Shown here: piece after piece, positions 9,275-18,223 of the stretch | How positions within the stretch are numbered: position 1 is the stretch's first letter | How the letters are laid out: every line of letters starts with the position of its first letter | Source of the DNA: Kutzneria sp. 744 | GTDB lineage: Bacteria > Actinomycetota > Actinomycetes > Mycobacteriales > Pseudonocardiaceae | DNA: 64,000 bases | Assembly: GCF_000568255.1 (NCBI RefSeq) | Contig: NZ_KK037166.1 | Span: 10,736,296 to 10,800,295, forward strand | Reading direction: 5' to 3' | Position numbers and translations under genes: made by a program | The notes under the pieces: model-generated | Seen by the model: the letters and a program-made list of their open reading frames with translations, nothing else | Told to the model about the DNA's origin: nothing | Database searches by the model: none

Positions 9275-10463
9275 ATGTGGTGGAACGATCGGTTCGACAG
9301 TGCCGCCATCGGGGTCGAGATCGGCGCCGACCGCGTCGTCGTCGTCTCGGTCACCGAGGACTTCGAGGTGTTGGACACCACCTGCGCACGGTATTCGTCC
9401 GATGTCACGGACGGCCTCGACCGGCGCCCACGCGCTAAATCCTCATGAGGGCTGCTCATGTTACCATAGGTTCAGTATCATTTTCAAGATGCCTCCCAAG
9501 ATACTGGTACATGGGGTATGGGTTCAAGTACTTCGTGAGAGCATGGGACAGGCGGGATAAATAATCACCATTGGACACCTTTTGCGCAGATAAGTCTTGG
9601 CAGACGTAGCTACACCTAAGACAGGAGCCCTAGAAATCACTTGAAAACTGCCGTTAGCCAGGTCAGTCCCGTGCTGACTGTCCCAGGGGGAAGACGAGGG
9701 GATTACTGCCACAGGGTTCGATGTTTTGTCGGTGAGTCCTACGGTGAATGTATGACTCTCCTCCGGATCTACGTTCATCTCCCATGACGACATGCTCCGG
9801 CGGTCGCACTGGTGCGGGCTCAAAGACTTCGTGGTCCCGGTTCCACGGGCGGCTGGTGGCCGATCTTTCCGGCGCGTCCGCCATGGGCCTGCTCGACCGG
9901 GAGTCGATGGACTGGTCGATGGCGGTGCTGCGGCCGCTCGGGCTGTGGCCGCACCAGCTGCCGCCGCTGACCCGCCCCGATCAGAGTTTTTCCGCTCGTC
10001 GAGGAGGCCGCCGAACTCGCCGGCCTTGACCGTGGCAGGCCGTCGTGGTCGGCGCGTCCGGCGCCTGCCTGGCGCCGCTCGCCATGGGGCTGCACCGGCC
10101 GGACGCGACCATGGCATCCGAGCCGGCTGGGTGTGTTGTGCGCCTTGGGAGATCGCCCCGTTCGGTCGGTCTCGTCCACGATGGGCATCGGCGGCCACTG
10201 GCTGCTCGCCCGGTCGCGACGTCGATGACCTCCGGGCGGCCGGTGTCGGCGTCGAGGTGATCAGGGTGGCCGCCGACATGCGGGACTCGCCCGAGGTGGC
10301 GATGGACATCGCCACCTCGCAGGGCGTGTCGGTGGAGATCTCCGCCGTCGACGAGCCGCTGGCCGTCGGAGCCGCCGCGTTGGCCTGGTACACGGTGGGA
10401 GTGCTGCCTTCCTTCGCGGCCACCGGGCGGCTTTTCCCGCCATACAAGGTGTTTCGTCCGTGA
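9275..10463 (+). pseudogene. FGGY-family carbohydrate kinase, decayed
   Basis: Pieces of one kinase appear in order in different frames. The N-terminal nucleotide-binding strand (GVEIGADRVVVVSVTEDFEV) lies at about 9302-9365, HWCGLKDFVV at 9810-9840, ADLSGASAMGLLDRESMDWS at 9858-9920, VVGASGACLAPLAMG at 10040-10090, and the C-terminal AAGVGVEVIRVAADMRDSPE to VGAAALAWY at 10240-10395. These match FGGY kinases (xylulokinase/gluconokinase group), which phosphorylate sugars. The order is right but no continuous frame survives, and a stretch at 9449-9748 of lower GC has no kinase match. The gene is dead. The 240 bases after it hold a possible further fragment I could not identify. Confidence 0.75.
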
Positions 10464-10719
10464 CGGTCGGTCTCGGCTCAGACGTGCCGCTTCGAGCCCC
10501 AAGCGCTCAACGCCGTGGGCTACCTCTCGGCCCGGCTCGGCCGCCGCGACGAGGGACGGACCCGTGTGAACGAGCGGTCGAACTACAACGTCTCCACCAC
10601 GACTGGGCCGTGGAGACGTTGGACAGCCTGGGCTCCCGGCTGCACGAGACGATGCTGGACCTGCTCGGCGCGGCCGGGGTGATCCGGTAGTTGTCAAGTC
10701 CAATTGAGACTGTTGTGGC

Positions 10720-11727
10720 CTACGAGGCTGGTTGCGACTGTTGGTGGACGGGCTGGTTGATCCAGGCCACCTCCGGCAGCACGGGCGGGCGGGGCCGGCG
10801 GGCGAAGCGCTCAGGGTGCGCGGCGTAGGCCCGGTTGAGCGTGGCCTGCCGCTGGACACGGATCTGCTGCGCGGTCCCGAAGTGGACCGAGGCCGGGGTG
10901 TGCATCCCGATTCCGGAATGCCGGTGCTCATGGTTGTAGGCCAGGAAGAAACCCTCGCAGAACGCGCGGGCGTCGGCCAGTGACCCGAACCGGTCGGGAA
11001 AGTCCGGCACGTACTTCATCGTCTTGAACTGCGCTTCGGAGTACGGGTTGTCGTTCGAGGTGCGCGGCCGGGAGTGAGACCGCAGGACACCCAGGTCCAC
11101 CAGGAGTTCGGACACCGGCTTGGACACCATCGCCCCGCCGCGGTCGGCGTGGATCGTGTGTGGCTCGCAGCCGTTACGGCGCACCGCGTCGGCGAGGAAG
11201 TCCTTGGCCACGACCGCGTCCTCGGCCGCGGCGACCAGCCAACCGGTGACGTACCGGGAGAAGATGTCCAGGATGACGTAGCACTTGTACCAGATCCCCT
11301 TCGCGGGCCCTTTCAGCGCGGTGATGTCCCAGGACCACACCTCGCTGGGGCCGCGGGCGACCAGCTCCGGGCGGACCCGGGGCGGGTGGGTGGCGTGCCG
11401 GCGGCGTTCGGACACCTGCCTGGCGGCGCGGGCGATCCGGTACATGGTGGAGATCGAGCAGTGGTAGCGGCCTTCGTCCAGCTCGCGGGCCCAGACCTGG
11501 GGGATGGCCAGGTCCCGGTAGGCGGGGCTGGTCAGCAGGGCGAGCACGGCCGCCCGCTCGGCGTCGGCCAAGGCCGCCGGCGGTGGGGTGCGGGGCAGCC
11601 ATGGGCCGTGCATCGGGCCTGTCGGGCTGGCGCGTCGATAGTGGGTGGCGCGGGGAATGCCGGTCAGCGCGCAGGCTTTCTGCACCGAGGTATGGGCGTC
11701 GCGCAGCTCGGTGAACGCGGTCGTCAT
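10720..11727 (-). CDS. IS3-type transposase OrfB (integrase core)
   Basis: The product has about 335 residues and starts at an ATG that overlaps the orfA stop by 4 bp. The rve-type DDE core is visible: WSWDITALKGP with the first Asp, HADRGG with the second, and SNDNPYSEAQFKTMKY with the final Glu. The C-terminal RHSGIGMHTPASVH is typical of IS3 integrases. The gene itself is intact, but its partner orfA is split, so the element is probably not autonomous. Confidence 0.88.
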   Translation of the reverse strand: MTTAFTELRDAHTSVQKACALTGIPRATHYRRASPTGPMHGPWLPRTPPPAALADAERAAVLALLTSPAYRDLAIPQVWARELDEGRYHCSISTMYRIARAARQVSERRRHATHPPRVRPELVARGPSEVWSWDITALKGPAKGIWYKCYVILDIFSRYVTGWLVAAAEDAVVAKDFLADAVRRNGCEPHTIHADRGGAMVSKPVSELLVDLGVLRSHSRPRTSNDNPYSEAQFKTMKYVPDFPDRFGSLADARAFCEGFFLAYNHEHRHSGIGMHTPASVHFGTAQQIRVQRQATLNRAYAAHPERFARRPRPPVLPEVAWINQPVHQQSQPAS

Positions 11728-12019
11728 GATGTCGTCGGCGGCTCGTCGGTGTCCGCACTCTCGGAGAGTTCTTCCAAGAGTGCGTGTGCTTTTCCCATGA
11801 TGTCCAGCGCGAGTCGGGTCTTGGTGAGGTCGGCTTCCAGTTGTGCGTTGCGGCGGCGGAGTTTGTCCAGCTCGATCTGCTCGGCTGTCTTCTTGGGGCG
11901 CCGGGCAGGGGCGGCGGGGTCTGTGGGTCCGGTGGTCAGGGAGGCTTTCCGCGTAACCGTTGGTGACAGTGCGTAGGATGTGCGGCGACACGCCGAACCC
12001 GTTGCGGTACAACACAAAA

Positions 12020-12076
12020 CGCAGAACCCCGGTATGAAGGTGGTCCTTCCGAGATCAACTTCATAGAGGTTCTGCG
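12020..12076 (+). promoter_or_regulatory. Hairpin upstream of the IS5 transposase start
   Basis: CGCAGAACC (12020-12028) pairs with GGTTCTGCG (12068-12076), with an inner ATGAAG/CTTCAT arm. The right arm overlaps the AGAGG ribosome site just before the ATG at 12081. Likely limits translation from outside transcripts (inference). Confidence 0.55.
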
Positions 12077-12080
12077 CCCG

Positions 12081-12905
12081 ATGAGTGTGACATACACCGC
12101 CACCCTGCCCGTACGCGACCAGACCGTGTTGTACCTGTCCGGCCTGCTGCACGCCGAACGCCTCTGCCGGGGCACTCGCACCGGCACCCGGGCGCTAAGC
12201 CCCTTCAACCAGGCAGTTCTCGTCCTGCGCTGGTTCCTGGACGCCACCCGCGTCCGACAACTGGCCACCGACAACCACATCAGCGGGTCCACCGCCTATG
12301 ACTACCTCGACGAGGGGTTCACGGTCCTGGCGGCTCAAGCGCCAGCGCTCGAATCGGCCCTGCTGGCCGCGAAGATGGCCGGCCACGGCCACATCAGCAT
12401 CGACGGCACGCTGATCGAGACCGACCGCTGCCGCACCCCCGGACCCACCCCCGGCGTGGACCTGTGGTGGTCGGGAAAACACGCCAACCACGGCGGGAAC
12501 GTCCAGGTCATCACCGCCCCCGACGGCTGGCCACTGTGGACCTCCGACGTGCGACCGGGCCGAGAGCACGACACCACCGCGCTGCGCGCCCATCCCGAGA
12601 TCCTGCCCGCCCTGGCCACCTGGACCGGCGCGGAGCGCCCGGTCCTGGGCGACCTGGGCTACGAAGGCGAAGCCGACACCATCACGGTCGCGATCAAGAA
12701 ACCCCGGGACGGCGAACTCACCGGGGACCAGAAGACCCACAACAAGGCCCACAACGGCAAACGAGCGGTCGGCGAACGAGGAAACTCGCTGCTCAAGACC
12801 AGCTTCAAGGCGCTACGCAACATCAGCCTCTGCCCCTGGCGGATCGGCGCGATCGTTGCGGCGGCACTGGTCATCCTTCACGTCGAGCACGGTCGCACAA
12901 CATGA
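12081..12905 (+). CDS. IS5-family DDE transposase
   Basis: The product has 274 residues. An N-terminal helix-turn-helix (LATDNHISGSTAYDYLDEG) is followed by the DDE-4 type core: SIDGTLIETDR with the first Asp, VLGDLGYEGE with the second, and GERGNSLLKTSFKAL with the final acidic residue. The length is full for the family and the frame is intact. An upstream hairpin probably restrains translation. Confidence 0.9.
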   Translation: MSVTYTATLPVRDQTVLYLSGLLHAERLCRGTRTGTRALSPFNQAVLVLRWFLDATRVRQLATDNHISGSTAYDYLDEGFTVLAAQAPALESALLAAKMAGHGHISIDGTLIETDRCRTPGPTPGVDLWWSGKHANHGGNVQVITAPDGWPLWTSDVRPGREHDTTALRAHPEILPALATWTGAERPVLGDLGYEGEADTITVAIKKPRDGELTGDQKTHNKAHNGKRAVGERGNSLLKTSFKALRNISLCPWRIGAIVAAALVILHVEHGRTT

Positions 12906-13223
12906 TCACCCACAGCAACGAACAGTTACGCGGAAAGGCTCAGGGCGCCGGCGTCGCGGGCTCGTGTCCATTCGATGACGTGGGAGGAGTACAGGCCTTC
13001 CCTGCGGAGGATCGCGCCTTTCTCGCCGTTGGGGGCGTTCTCGTACTCGGTGACGATCGCCAGCTTGTACTCGGGGGTGAACGCCCGCCGTGTGGGTCGC
13101 GGTGCGGGGTCGGCCGGCGGGGTCGAGCGGGTGGGCTGGTCGTCAGCGGGGGTGGACACGGGCACAAGGATCTCCGATCCCGCCCTTGGTCAGGAACCCC
13201 TCGTGCTCACACGGGGTGTCTCA

Positions 13224-13467
13224 CACGATCCTGGCAAAGAGGGCGATCGACTGGTCGCGGGCGTCGCCGGCTCTGGTGTGGCTCACGGCTGGTGTGGTCG
13301 AGGAGTACCGCGGTGGTGACGTGGCTTGGCTGCGCCGTCATGGGCACGACGACGACCGGCTGCTTGCAGCTCAGCCCGTGGCCTGACGTCCAACGAGCCG
13401 ACTCCTTCAAACTCGGGGCACATCACTGCCTCATGATCTCGGAATGTGGTACCAGGATCAGGTCGGG
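13224..13467. other. Intergenic remnant right of the IS3 element
   Basis: One frame (about 13230-13386) reads like a short actinobacterial protein remnant with VEEYRGGDVAWLRRHGHD, but it has no start or recognisable family. Otherwise nothing was found. Confidence 0.25.
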
Positions 13468-14370
13468 TCAGCCGGCATTCAGCGTCGTGGTGATCGTGGA
13501 GCGGAGCCAGCGCTGTGCGGCGTCATCGTCGAGGCGGGGATGCCAGGACATGGCGTAGCTCATCGGGCCGATCTCGTCCGGCGCCGCGATCACTGCGGTG
13601 AGTCCTGGTGTCGCGTGCTGGACCGCAAAGCTGTGGGGCAGGGTCGCCACCAGTGCGGATCCGGCCACCGCGGCGGCGGCCGCCGCATGGTAGGGCACGG
13701 TTACGCTCGCTCGTCTTGGCCTGCCGAGGGCTTCGAGCCTTCGATCGACGTGCCCCTGGCGCCCGTCGGCGACATCGACGACGATGTGGGCGCATTCGAG
13801 GTAGTCCGCCAGCGACACGGCAGAACTCTGTGCCAGCGGGTGCTTGCTGGCGACCAGGCAGGCGTACTCCTGTGAGAACAGTGCCTGTGAACGCAGCGGC
13901 GGCGGTGCCACACCGCCGTGGATCAGCAGGTCCACCATGCCGTGTTCGGCATCGCTGAACACCGTGTGGTGCCAGCGGGAGAAGAACACGGTCGATCCCG
14001 GCGACTGTGCGAACACCCGCGCGAGCAGCGCGCCGCTGAGCACGGTGACCGTGTAGTCGGTGCCCGCCAGCCGGAACGAGCGTGCCGCTGTGGCCGGGTC
14101 GAACTCCTCGTCGGAGAAGACGTGCTCCAGGCGCGGCAGCGCGTGCTGCAACTCGGCCTTGATCCGCTCGGCCCGCGGGGTGAGTTGGTAGCCGCTCGGC
14201 CCGCGCACCAGCAATTCGTCGCCGAGGGTGGCGCGCAGCCGTTGCAGCGCCCGGCTCATCGACGGCTGGCTCATGTGCAGTCGGTCGGCCGCGCGCGAGA
14301 CGTGCCGCTCGTCGAGCAGCGCCTGCAGTGGCGCCAGCAGGTTCAGATCCACCGACTCTATACGCGGCAC
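13468..14370 (-). CDS. LysR family transcriptional regulator
   Basis: The product has 300 residues. The N-terminal winged helix-turn-helix (LNLLAPLQALLDERHVSRAA, then MSQPSMSRALQRLR) is typical of LysR regulators, here of the NodD/LinR-like SVDLNLL start type. The rest is the periplasmic-binding-like effector domain. It starts at GTG and is divergent from the hydrolase gene with only 11 bases between starts. LysR proteins commonly control the divergent neighbour, so the hydrolase is the likely target. Confidence 0.9.
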   Translation of the reverse strand: MPRIESVDLNLLAPLQALLDERHVSRAADRLHMSQPSMSRALQRLRATLGDELLVRGPSGYQLTPRAERIKAELQHALPRLEHVFSDEEFDPATAARSFRLAGTDYTVTVLSGALLARVFAQSPGSTVFFSRWHHTVFSDAEHGMVDLLIHGGVAPPPLRSQALFSQEYACLVASKHPLAQSSAVSLADYLECAHIVVDVADGRQGHVDRRLEALGRPRRASVTVPYHAAAAAAVAGSALVATLPHSFAVQHATPGLTAVIAAPDEIGPMSYAMSWHPRLDDDAAQRWLRSTITTTLNAG

Positions 14371-14383
14371 GCATACAGCGTAT
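14360..14383. promoter_or_regulatory. Probable LysR operator
   Basis: ATACGC and GCGTAT form an inverted repeat with a 12-base spacer that overlaps both divergent starts. LysR sites have this dyad shape. The site is placed by symmetry only. Confidence 0.45.
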
Positions 14384-15344
14384 GAGACTTATGGCATTGC
14401 CGCATAGTCTGGCGCTGGGCACGCTGGTGTTTGTGAGTAGAGAACAGCGCGAAGCGCTCGACACCCTGTTCCGCAACGGCCCGCTGCAGATCGGCGGCGA
14501 CCACGTGCAGCAGCGCGCGGTCTTCGCCGGCATGCTCACCTCCCGGCCGCTACCCGACGACGTCATCCTCACCCCCGGCGCGCTCGGCGGCGTGCCAGTG
14601 CTGCAGGTCGGCATCGACGGCGTCGAACCGGAAGGCACCCTGCTGTGGTTCCACGGTGGCTTCTACGTCCTCGGCTCGGCGCGCACCTCGGCTGCTCTGG
14701 CGTCGAACCTCGCCCGCCGCACCCGGATGAACGTCGTCTCCGTGGACTACCGACTGGCGCCCGAGCACCCGTACCCGGCCGCGTTGGATGACGCGCTGGG
14801 CTCCTACCGTGGCCTGATCGAGGAGATCTCGGAGGCCGGTGCGAAGCCGATCGCGGTGGTCGGCGAGTCCGCCGGCGCGGGTCTGGCCGTGGCCCTGCTG
14901 GTGCGTGCGCGCGAGCACAACCTCCCGATGCCGTGCGCCGCCGTCCTGTTCTCGCCGTATGCGGATCTGACGCTGAGCGGGGCGAGCATGAGGACCAAGG
15001 CCGCAGCCGACCCGTCGTTCACTGCGGAGGCGATCGCGGTCCGGGCCAAGGACTACGTTGGTTCCGCGGATCCTGCGGACCCGCTGATCAGTCTGGTGTT
15101 TGCGACCTTGCACGGCCTGCCGCCGTTGTTGATCCAAGCCGGCTCGAACGAACTGCTGCTCGACGACGCGCTGCGGCTCGCGGCACGCGCGGCCGCCGAC
15201 GACGTCCCGGTCACGATCGAGGTCACCCCGAGTGTCCCTCATCTGTTCCAGGCATTCGCCGCGGTGCTTGAGGAAGGCGAGGCCGCTCTCGCGCGGGCGA
15301 CGCATTTCCTGCGCACGACGCTTGGCGTCGGAGCCGCGCGATGA
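14382..15344 (+). CDS. Alpha/beta hydrolase (HSL-type esterase)
   Basis: The product has about 320 residues. The oxyanion-hole motif HGG (WFHGGFYVLGSA) is followed by the strand VDYRLAPEHPYPAA and the nucleophile elbow GESAGAG, all diagnostic of the hormone-sensitive-lipase family of esterases. The catalytic Asp lies in the NELLLDDA region and the His in SVPHLFQAF. It hydrolyses short-chain esters; the natural substrate is unknown. The ATG at 14382 lacks a clear ribosome site, and a GTG at 14433 is an alternative. It is divergent from the LysR gene. Confidence 0.88.
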   Translation: MRLMALPHSLALGTLVFVSREQREALDTLFRNGPLQIGGDHVQQRAVFAGMLTSRPLPDDVILTPGALGGVPVLQVGIDGVEPEGTLLWFHGGFYVLGSARTSAALASNLARRTRMNVVSVDYRLAPEHPYPAALDDALGSYRGLIEEISEAGAKPIAVVGESAGAGLAVALLVRAREHNLPMPCAAVLFSPYADLTLSGASMRTKAAADPSFTAEAIAVRAKDYVGSADPADPLISLVFATLHGLPPLLIQAGSNELLLDDALRLAARAAADDVPVTIEVTPSVPHLFQAFAAVLEEGEAALARATHFLRTTLGVGAAR

Positions 15345-15403
15345 CGGGCGCCACGATGCGTGCGGTGCTGCGCTTCGATCGCTACGGCGGCCGGGACGTG
15401 CTC
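15341..15403 (+). pseudogene. Fragment of a quinone/alcohol oxidoreductase start
   Basis: MRAVLRFDRYGGRDVL, from the ATG at 15356, matches the first strand of zinc-type or quinone oxidoreductases, but the similarity stops after 16 residues and the frame continues into antisense of the transporter remnant. The start overlaps the hydrolase stop (ATGA), so the gene was probably second in that operon before it was cut away. Confidence 0.35.
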
Positions 15404-15550
15404 TCTTTCGCTTGGCTGGCGGGCAAACCCTGGCTGACAAGGTACTCGCGGGGGCCGACCGCCGGAGTGCCGTCGGTCAGCCCTGGAACGAAGGGCTTGA
15501 CGACTCTGTCACCGGAAGAGCCGAACCTGACGCGGTTGGCCGCAGGACGG

Positions 15551-16159
15551 TCAACCGCTGAGCGGCCTCCACGACGAACGCTCGTCGTTTCGCCTGCTCG
15601 TCTGGGTTGTCGGCCTAGCACCATCGCGGCCAGCCCGATCGGCACGTTGACCAGGAACACCCATCGCCGCGCTGACCAGGATCCCACCCAGGATCGGGCC
15701 GGCCGCGGCCGCCAGTCCGACGATGCCGCCCCACACGCCCACCGCGCGGGCCCGCCGGTCCGGATCGTCGTAGGCTGCCCCGCAGCAAGGCCAGTGACGC
15801 CGGCACCGCCAGAGCCGCCCCATTCCCTGCACCACCCGCGCGGCCACCAGCACCCCGACCCCGGGCGCCAGCCCGCAGGCCACCGACGACAGCACGAACA
15901 CGCCCAGCCCCTATTGGAACACCCGCCGCGGACCCAACGGATCGGCCAGCGCGCCCCAGGACAGCAATCCGGCGGCCAGGACCAGCAGGTAACTGTCGAC
16001 CACCCACTGCAGACCACTCACGTCCGCCCGCCGGTCCTGCCGCAACGCCGGCAACGCCACGTTGATGATCGTGCTGTCGAGAATGACCATGAAGTAGCCG
16101 AGGCACACCGCCACCAACGCCGGCGACAGCACCCTCACCTGACCGAATCGGACAGTCAT
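15551..16159 (-). pseudogene. MFS drug transporter (DHA2/EmrB type), decayed
   Basis: The start encodes the first helix of DHA2 transporters with VILDSTIINVALPAL and then QWVVDSYLLVLAAGLLSWG. A TAG at 15911-15913 interrupts the same frame just before GLGVFVLSSVACGLAPG. Later segments change frame: AALAVPASLALL, VGVWGGIVGLAAAAGPILGG and VFLVNVPIGLAAMVLG are each recognisable but in different frames. The C-terminal two thirds are missing. The transporter cannot function. Confidence 0.8.
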
Positions 16160-16505
16160 GCCGACCGGCTACCCGGCCGCTCCCGCCGCAACGCCCTCAG
16201 TCGGCCAGCCGGTGTGGACGATAGTGGTGTAGCCGTTCAGTATCGCGCCGACGAACCCGGCGCAATGGTCGGCGTCGGGGGCGATGGCCGCGCCGCCAAC
16301 TCGTCATTCGCCCGTGCCGCCCGGTCGTCGCGTCGGGGTCGGATTCGCCCTGCACCCAGGTCGAATCCGCCCGGAAGTCGTATCGCTGGTGTGGTAGAGA
16401 TCGCTTGACGTGGCAAAATCCAGCAGAACCGCCAGGCTAGACTGCCTCCATGTGAATCCACCACAGTTCGACGGGAACGCCACTGCTTTCTAACCCGTTC
16501 CGGCC
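16160..16505. other. Non-coding stretch before the histidine kinase
   Basis: No convincing gene. A GTG at 16452 opens the kinase frame with 13 codons (NPPQFDGNATAF) but meets TAA at 16491, so it may be the old start of the kinase. Confidence 0.4.
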
Positions 16506-17558
16506 GTGCTCGGGGCGAGTTTCGGGGATCTGCCGAAACGGCCGCCCGACGTGTTCGCCGTCCTGCTCACGCTGGGGATGACGGTGCCGCTCGCGGGCCG
16601 CCAGCGGTGGCCCGCCGCGTCGTTCGCGGTGATTGCGACATGTTTTGCGGTGCACGAGGTGGTTGCATACCCCGCCACGGCGGGCACATTGGGGCTGCTG
16701 GCCGCGCTGTATTCGGTCGGCGCGCTGCAGGAGAGGCACCGCTGGGCCGTCGCGATCGTGAGCACCGCCGGGTATCTCGGATTCTGCCTAGCCTTGGTCC
16801 TGCGGCGTTCGCCGGAGGGGATCGCGGACTTTGTCGTGTTCTACGCGGCGTTGGTGGTGTGCGTGGGGATCGGCGCATTGGTGCGGGCGCGGCGCGCAGA
16901 AGAGGTGGCGCGGCGGCGGTTGGAGGCCGAGGGTGCGAAGGCGGCGGAGCGGGCACACATCGCGCGTGAGTTGCACGATGTGGTGACCCACCACGTGACC
17001 TCGATCGTCGTGCAGGCCGGTGCGACGAAGTACCTGCCGGGCCTGCCGGAGCGCGTGACGGAGTCGCTGGACACGATCGGTATGACGGGGCGGCGGGCCC
17101 TGAAGGAGTTACGGTCGTTGCTGAGCGTGCTGGAGGCCACGGGTGAGCGGGCCGTGGCGAGTGACGTGCCCGGGTTGGATGACGTCGTGGAGTTGGTGGC
17201 TCTGACGAAGAGCGGGGGGCAGCCGGTGCAGTTGGTGGTGGAGGGGGCCCCGATGGCACTGCCGGAGAATATGGAGCTGGCGGGATATCGGGTGGTGCAG
17301 GAAGCACTCACCAATGCGGTGAAGTACGCCGCGGGGTGTCCGACGGGCGTGCGGATCGGTTACTCGGTGACGGCCGTGGAGATCGAGGTGGCTAACGCCG
17401 GGGGGACAATGATGCCGGAACGGGAGCTTTCGGGTGGGCGGGGGTTGAGCGGGTTGCGGGAGCGAGTGGAGGGCGTAGGGGGCGAGTTGGTAACGGGGCC
17501 CGACGCTGATGGGGGGTTCCGGGTATGGGCGAGGATTCCGATGAAGAGCGGGGCATGA
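16506..17558 (+). CDS. NarL-type sensor histidine kinase
   Basis: The product has about 350 residues. Four or five membrane segments fill the first 120. A HisKA_3 dimerisation domain carries the phospho-accepting His in ARELHDVVTHHVTSIVVQA, and a HATPase domain has NAVKYA and GGRGLSGLRERVEGVGG. It autophosphorylates and passes phosphate to the regulator that overlaps its stop by 4 bp. The start is odd: the frame is blocked by TAA only 15 bases upstream of the GTG used here, and the first membrane helix of related kinases seems missing, so the N-terminus may be damaged. Confidence 0.85.
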   Translation: MLGASFGDLPKRPPDVFAVLLTLGMTVPLAGRQRWPAASFAVIATCFAVHEVVAYPATAGTLGLLAALYSVGALQERHRWAVAIVSTAGYLGFCLALVLRRSPEGIADFVVFYAALVVCVGIGALVRARRAEEVARRRLEAEGAKAAERAHIARELHDVVTHHVTSIVVQAGATKYLPGLPERVTESLDTIGMTGRRALKELRSLLSVLEATGERAVASDVPGLDDVVELVALTKSGGQPVQLVVEGAPMALPENMELAGYRVVQEALTNAVKYAAGCPTGVRIGYSVTAVEIEVANAGGTMMPERELSGGRGLSGLRERVEGVGGELVTGPDADGGFRVWARIPMKSGA

Positions 17559-18223
17559 TCAGGGTGCTGATCTGCGAGGACCAAGCGCTGATCCGTGCCG
17601 GTTACGCGATGATCTTCAACTCGCAGCCCGACCTGGATGTTGTCGGTGAAGCGGCGGACGGGCCGGCCGGGCTTGAGGCGGCGCTGCGGCTCGAGCCGGA
17701 CGTAATCGTGATGGACATCCAGATGCCGCTGATGGACGGGATCGAGGTGACGACGCGGCTGGCGGGCGCGGGGGTCGCGAACCCGGCGAAGATTCTTGTC
17801 GTCACGAATTTCAACGTCGACGAGTACGTCTACGCGGCGCTCAAGGCCGGCGCCAGCGGATTCCTCCTGAAGGATTCACCGCCGGAGGAACTGATCAACG
17901 GCGTTCGCACGATCGCCAGGGGCGAGTCGCTGCTGGCGCCGGTTGTCACGCGCACGCTGATCGGCCGGTTCGCCGAACGCATCCGCCCCGCCGAAGAGGC
18001 CCCACGTCGACAGGCGCTGGAGGCCCTGGCGCCCCGCGAGCGGGAGGTGTTGGGGCTGGTCGCGCAGGGCCTGTCGAACGCGGAGATCGCGGCGGAGCTG
18101 GTGATCGGCTCGGAGACTGTGAAGACGTATATGTCGCGGATCCTGACGAAGCTCAACCTGCGTGACCGGGTTCAGGCTGTGGTGCTGGCGTACCAGTCGG
18201 GGCTGGTCGCAGTTCAGGACTGA
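17555..18223 (+). CDS. NarL/FixJ family response regulator
   Basis: The product has 222 residues. The receiver domain shows the acidic pair (CEDQ), the phospho-accepting Asp in DVIVMDIQMPLMDG, and the Lys in FLLKDSPPEEL. A LuxR-type helix-turn-helix follows (LAPREREVLGLVAQGLSNAEI). ATGA overlap with the kinase indicates one operon and one signalling pair. The last 10 bp overlap the convergent CPBP protease gene. Confidence 0.93.
   Translation: MIRVLICEDQALIRAGYAMIFNSQPDLDVVGEAADGPAGLEAALRLEPDVIVMDIQMPLMDGIEVTTRLAGAGVANPAKILVVTNFNVDEYVYAALKAGASGFLLKDSPPEELINGVRTIARGESLLAPVVTRTLIGRFAERIRPAEEAPRRQALEALAPREREVLGLVAQGLSNAEIAAELVIGSETVKTYMSRILTKLNLRDRVQAVVLAYQSGLVAVQD

Larger units (their letters stand above)
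11946..12936 (+). mobile_element. IS5-family insertion sequence nested in orfA
   Basis: The element is 991 bp. The ends are TTTCCGCGTAACCGTTGG on the left and, reverse-complemented, TTTCCGCGTAACTGTTCG on the right. GGC occurs just outside both ends (11943-11945 and 12937-12939) and may be a 3-bp target duplication. One transposase gene is inside. It is younger than the IS3 element that contains it. Confidence 0.85.
11724..13165 (-). pseudogene. IS3-type OrfA split by an IS5 insertion
   Basis: The N-terminal half (about 12940-13165) encodes a helix-turn-helix with FTPEYKLAIVTEYENAPNG and GLYSSHVIEWTRARDAG. The C-terminal half (11724-11942) encodes the leucine-zipper-like KLRRRNAQLEADLTKTRLAL. 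The IS5-type element lies exactly between. Joining the flanks after removing one GGC copy leaves the halves out of frame by one base, so the junction or the old gene has an extra change. Confidence 0.8.
10705..13223 (-). mobile_element. IS3-type element interrupted by an IS5-type element
   Basis: Two-gene element (orfA and orfB) on the minus strand. Proposed tips TGAGAC occur at 10705 and, inverted, at 13218-13223; the match is short, so the ends are approximate. A second element (11946-12936) lies inside orfA, splitting its helix-turn-helix half from its coiled-coil half. Without the insert this element would be about 1.5 kb, normal for IS3. Confidence 0.75.
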
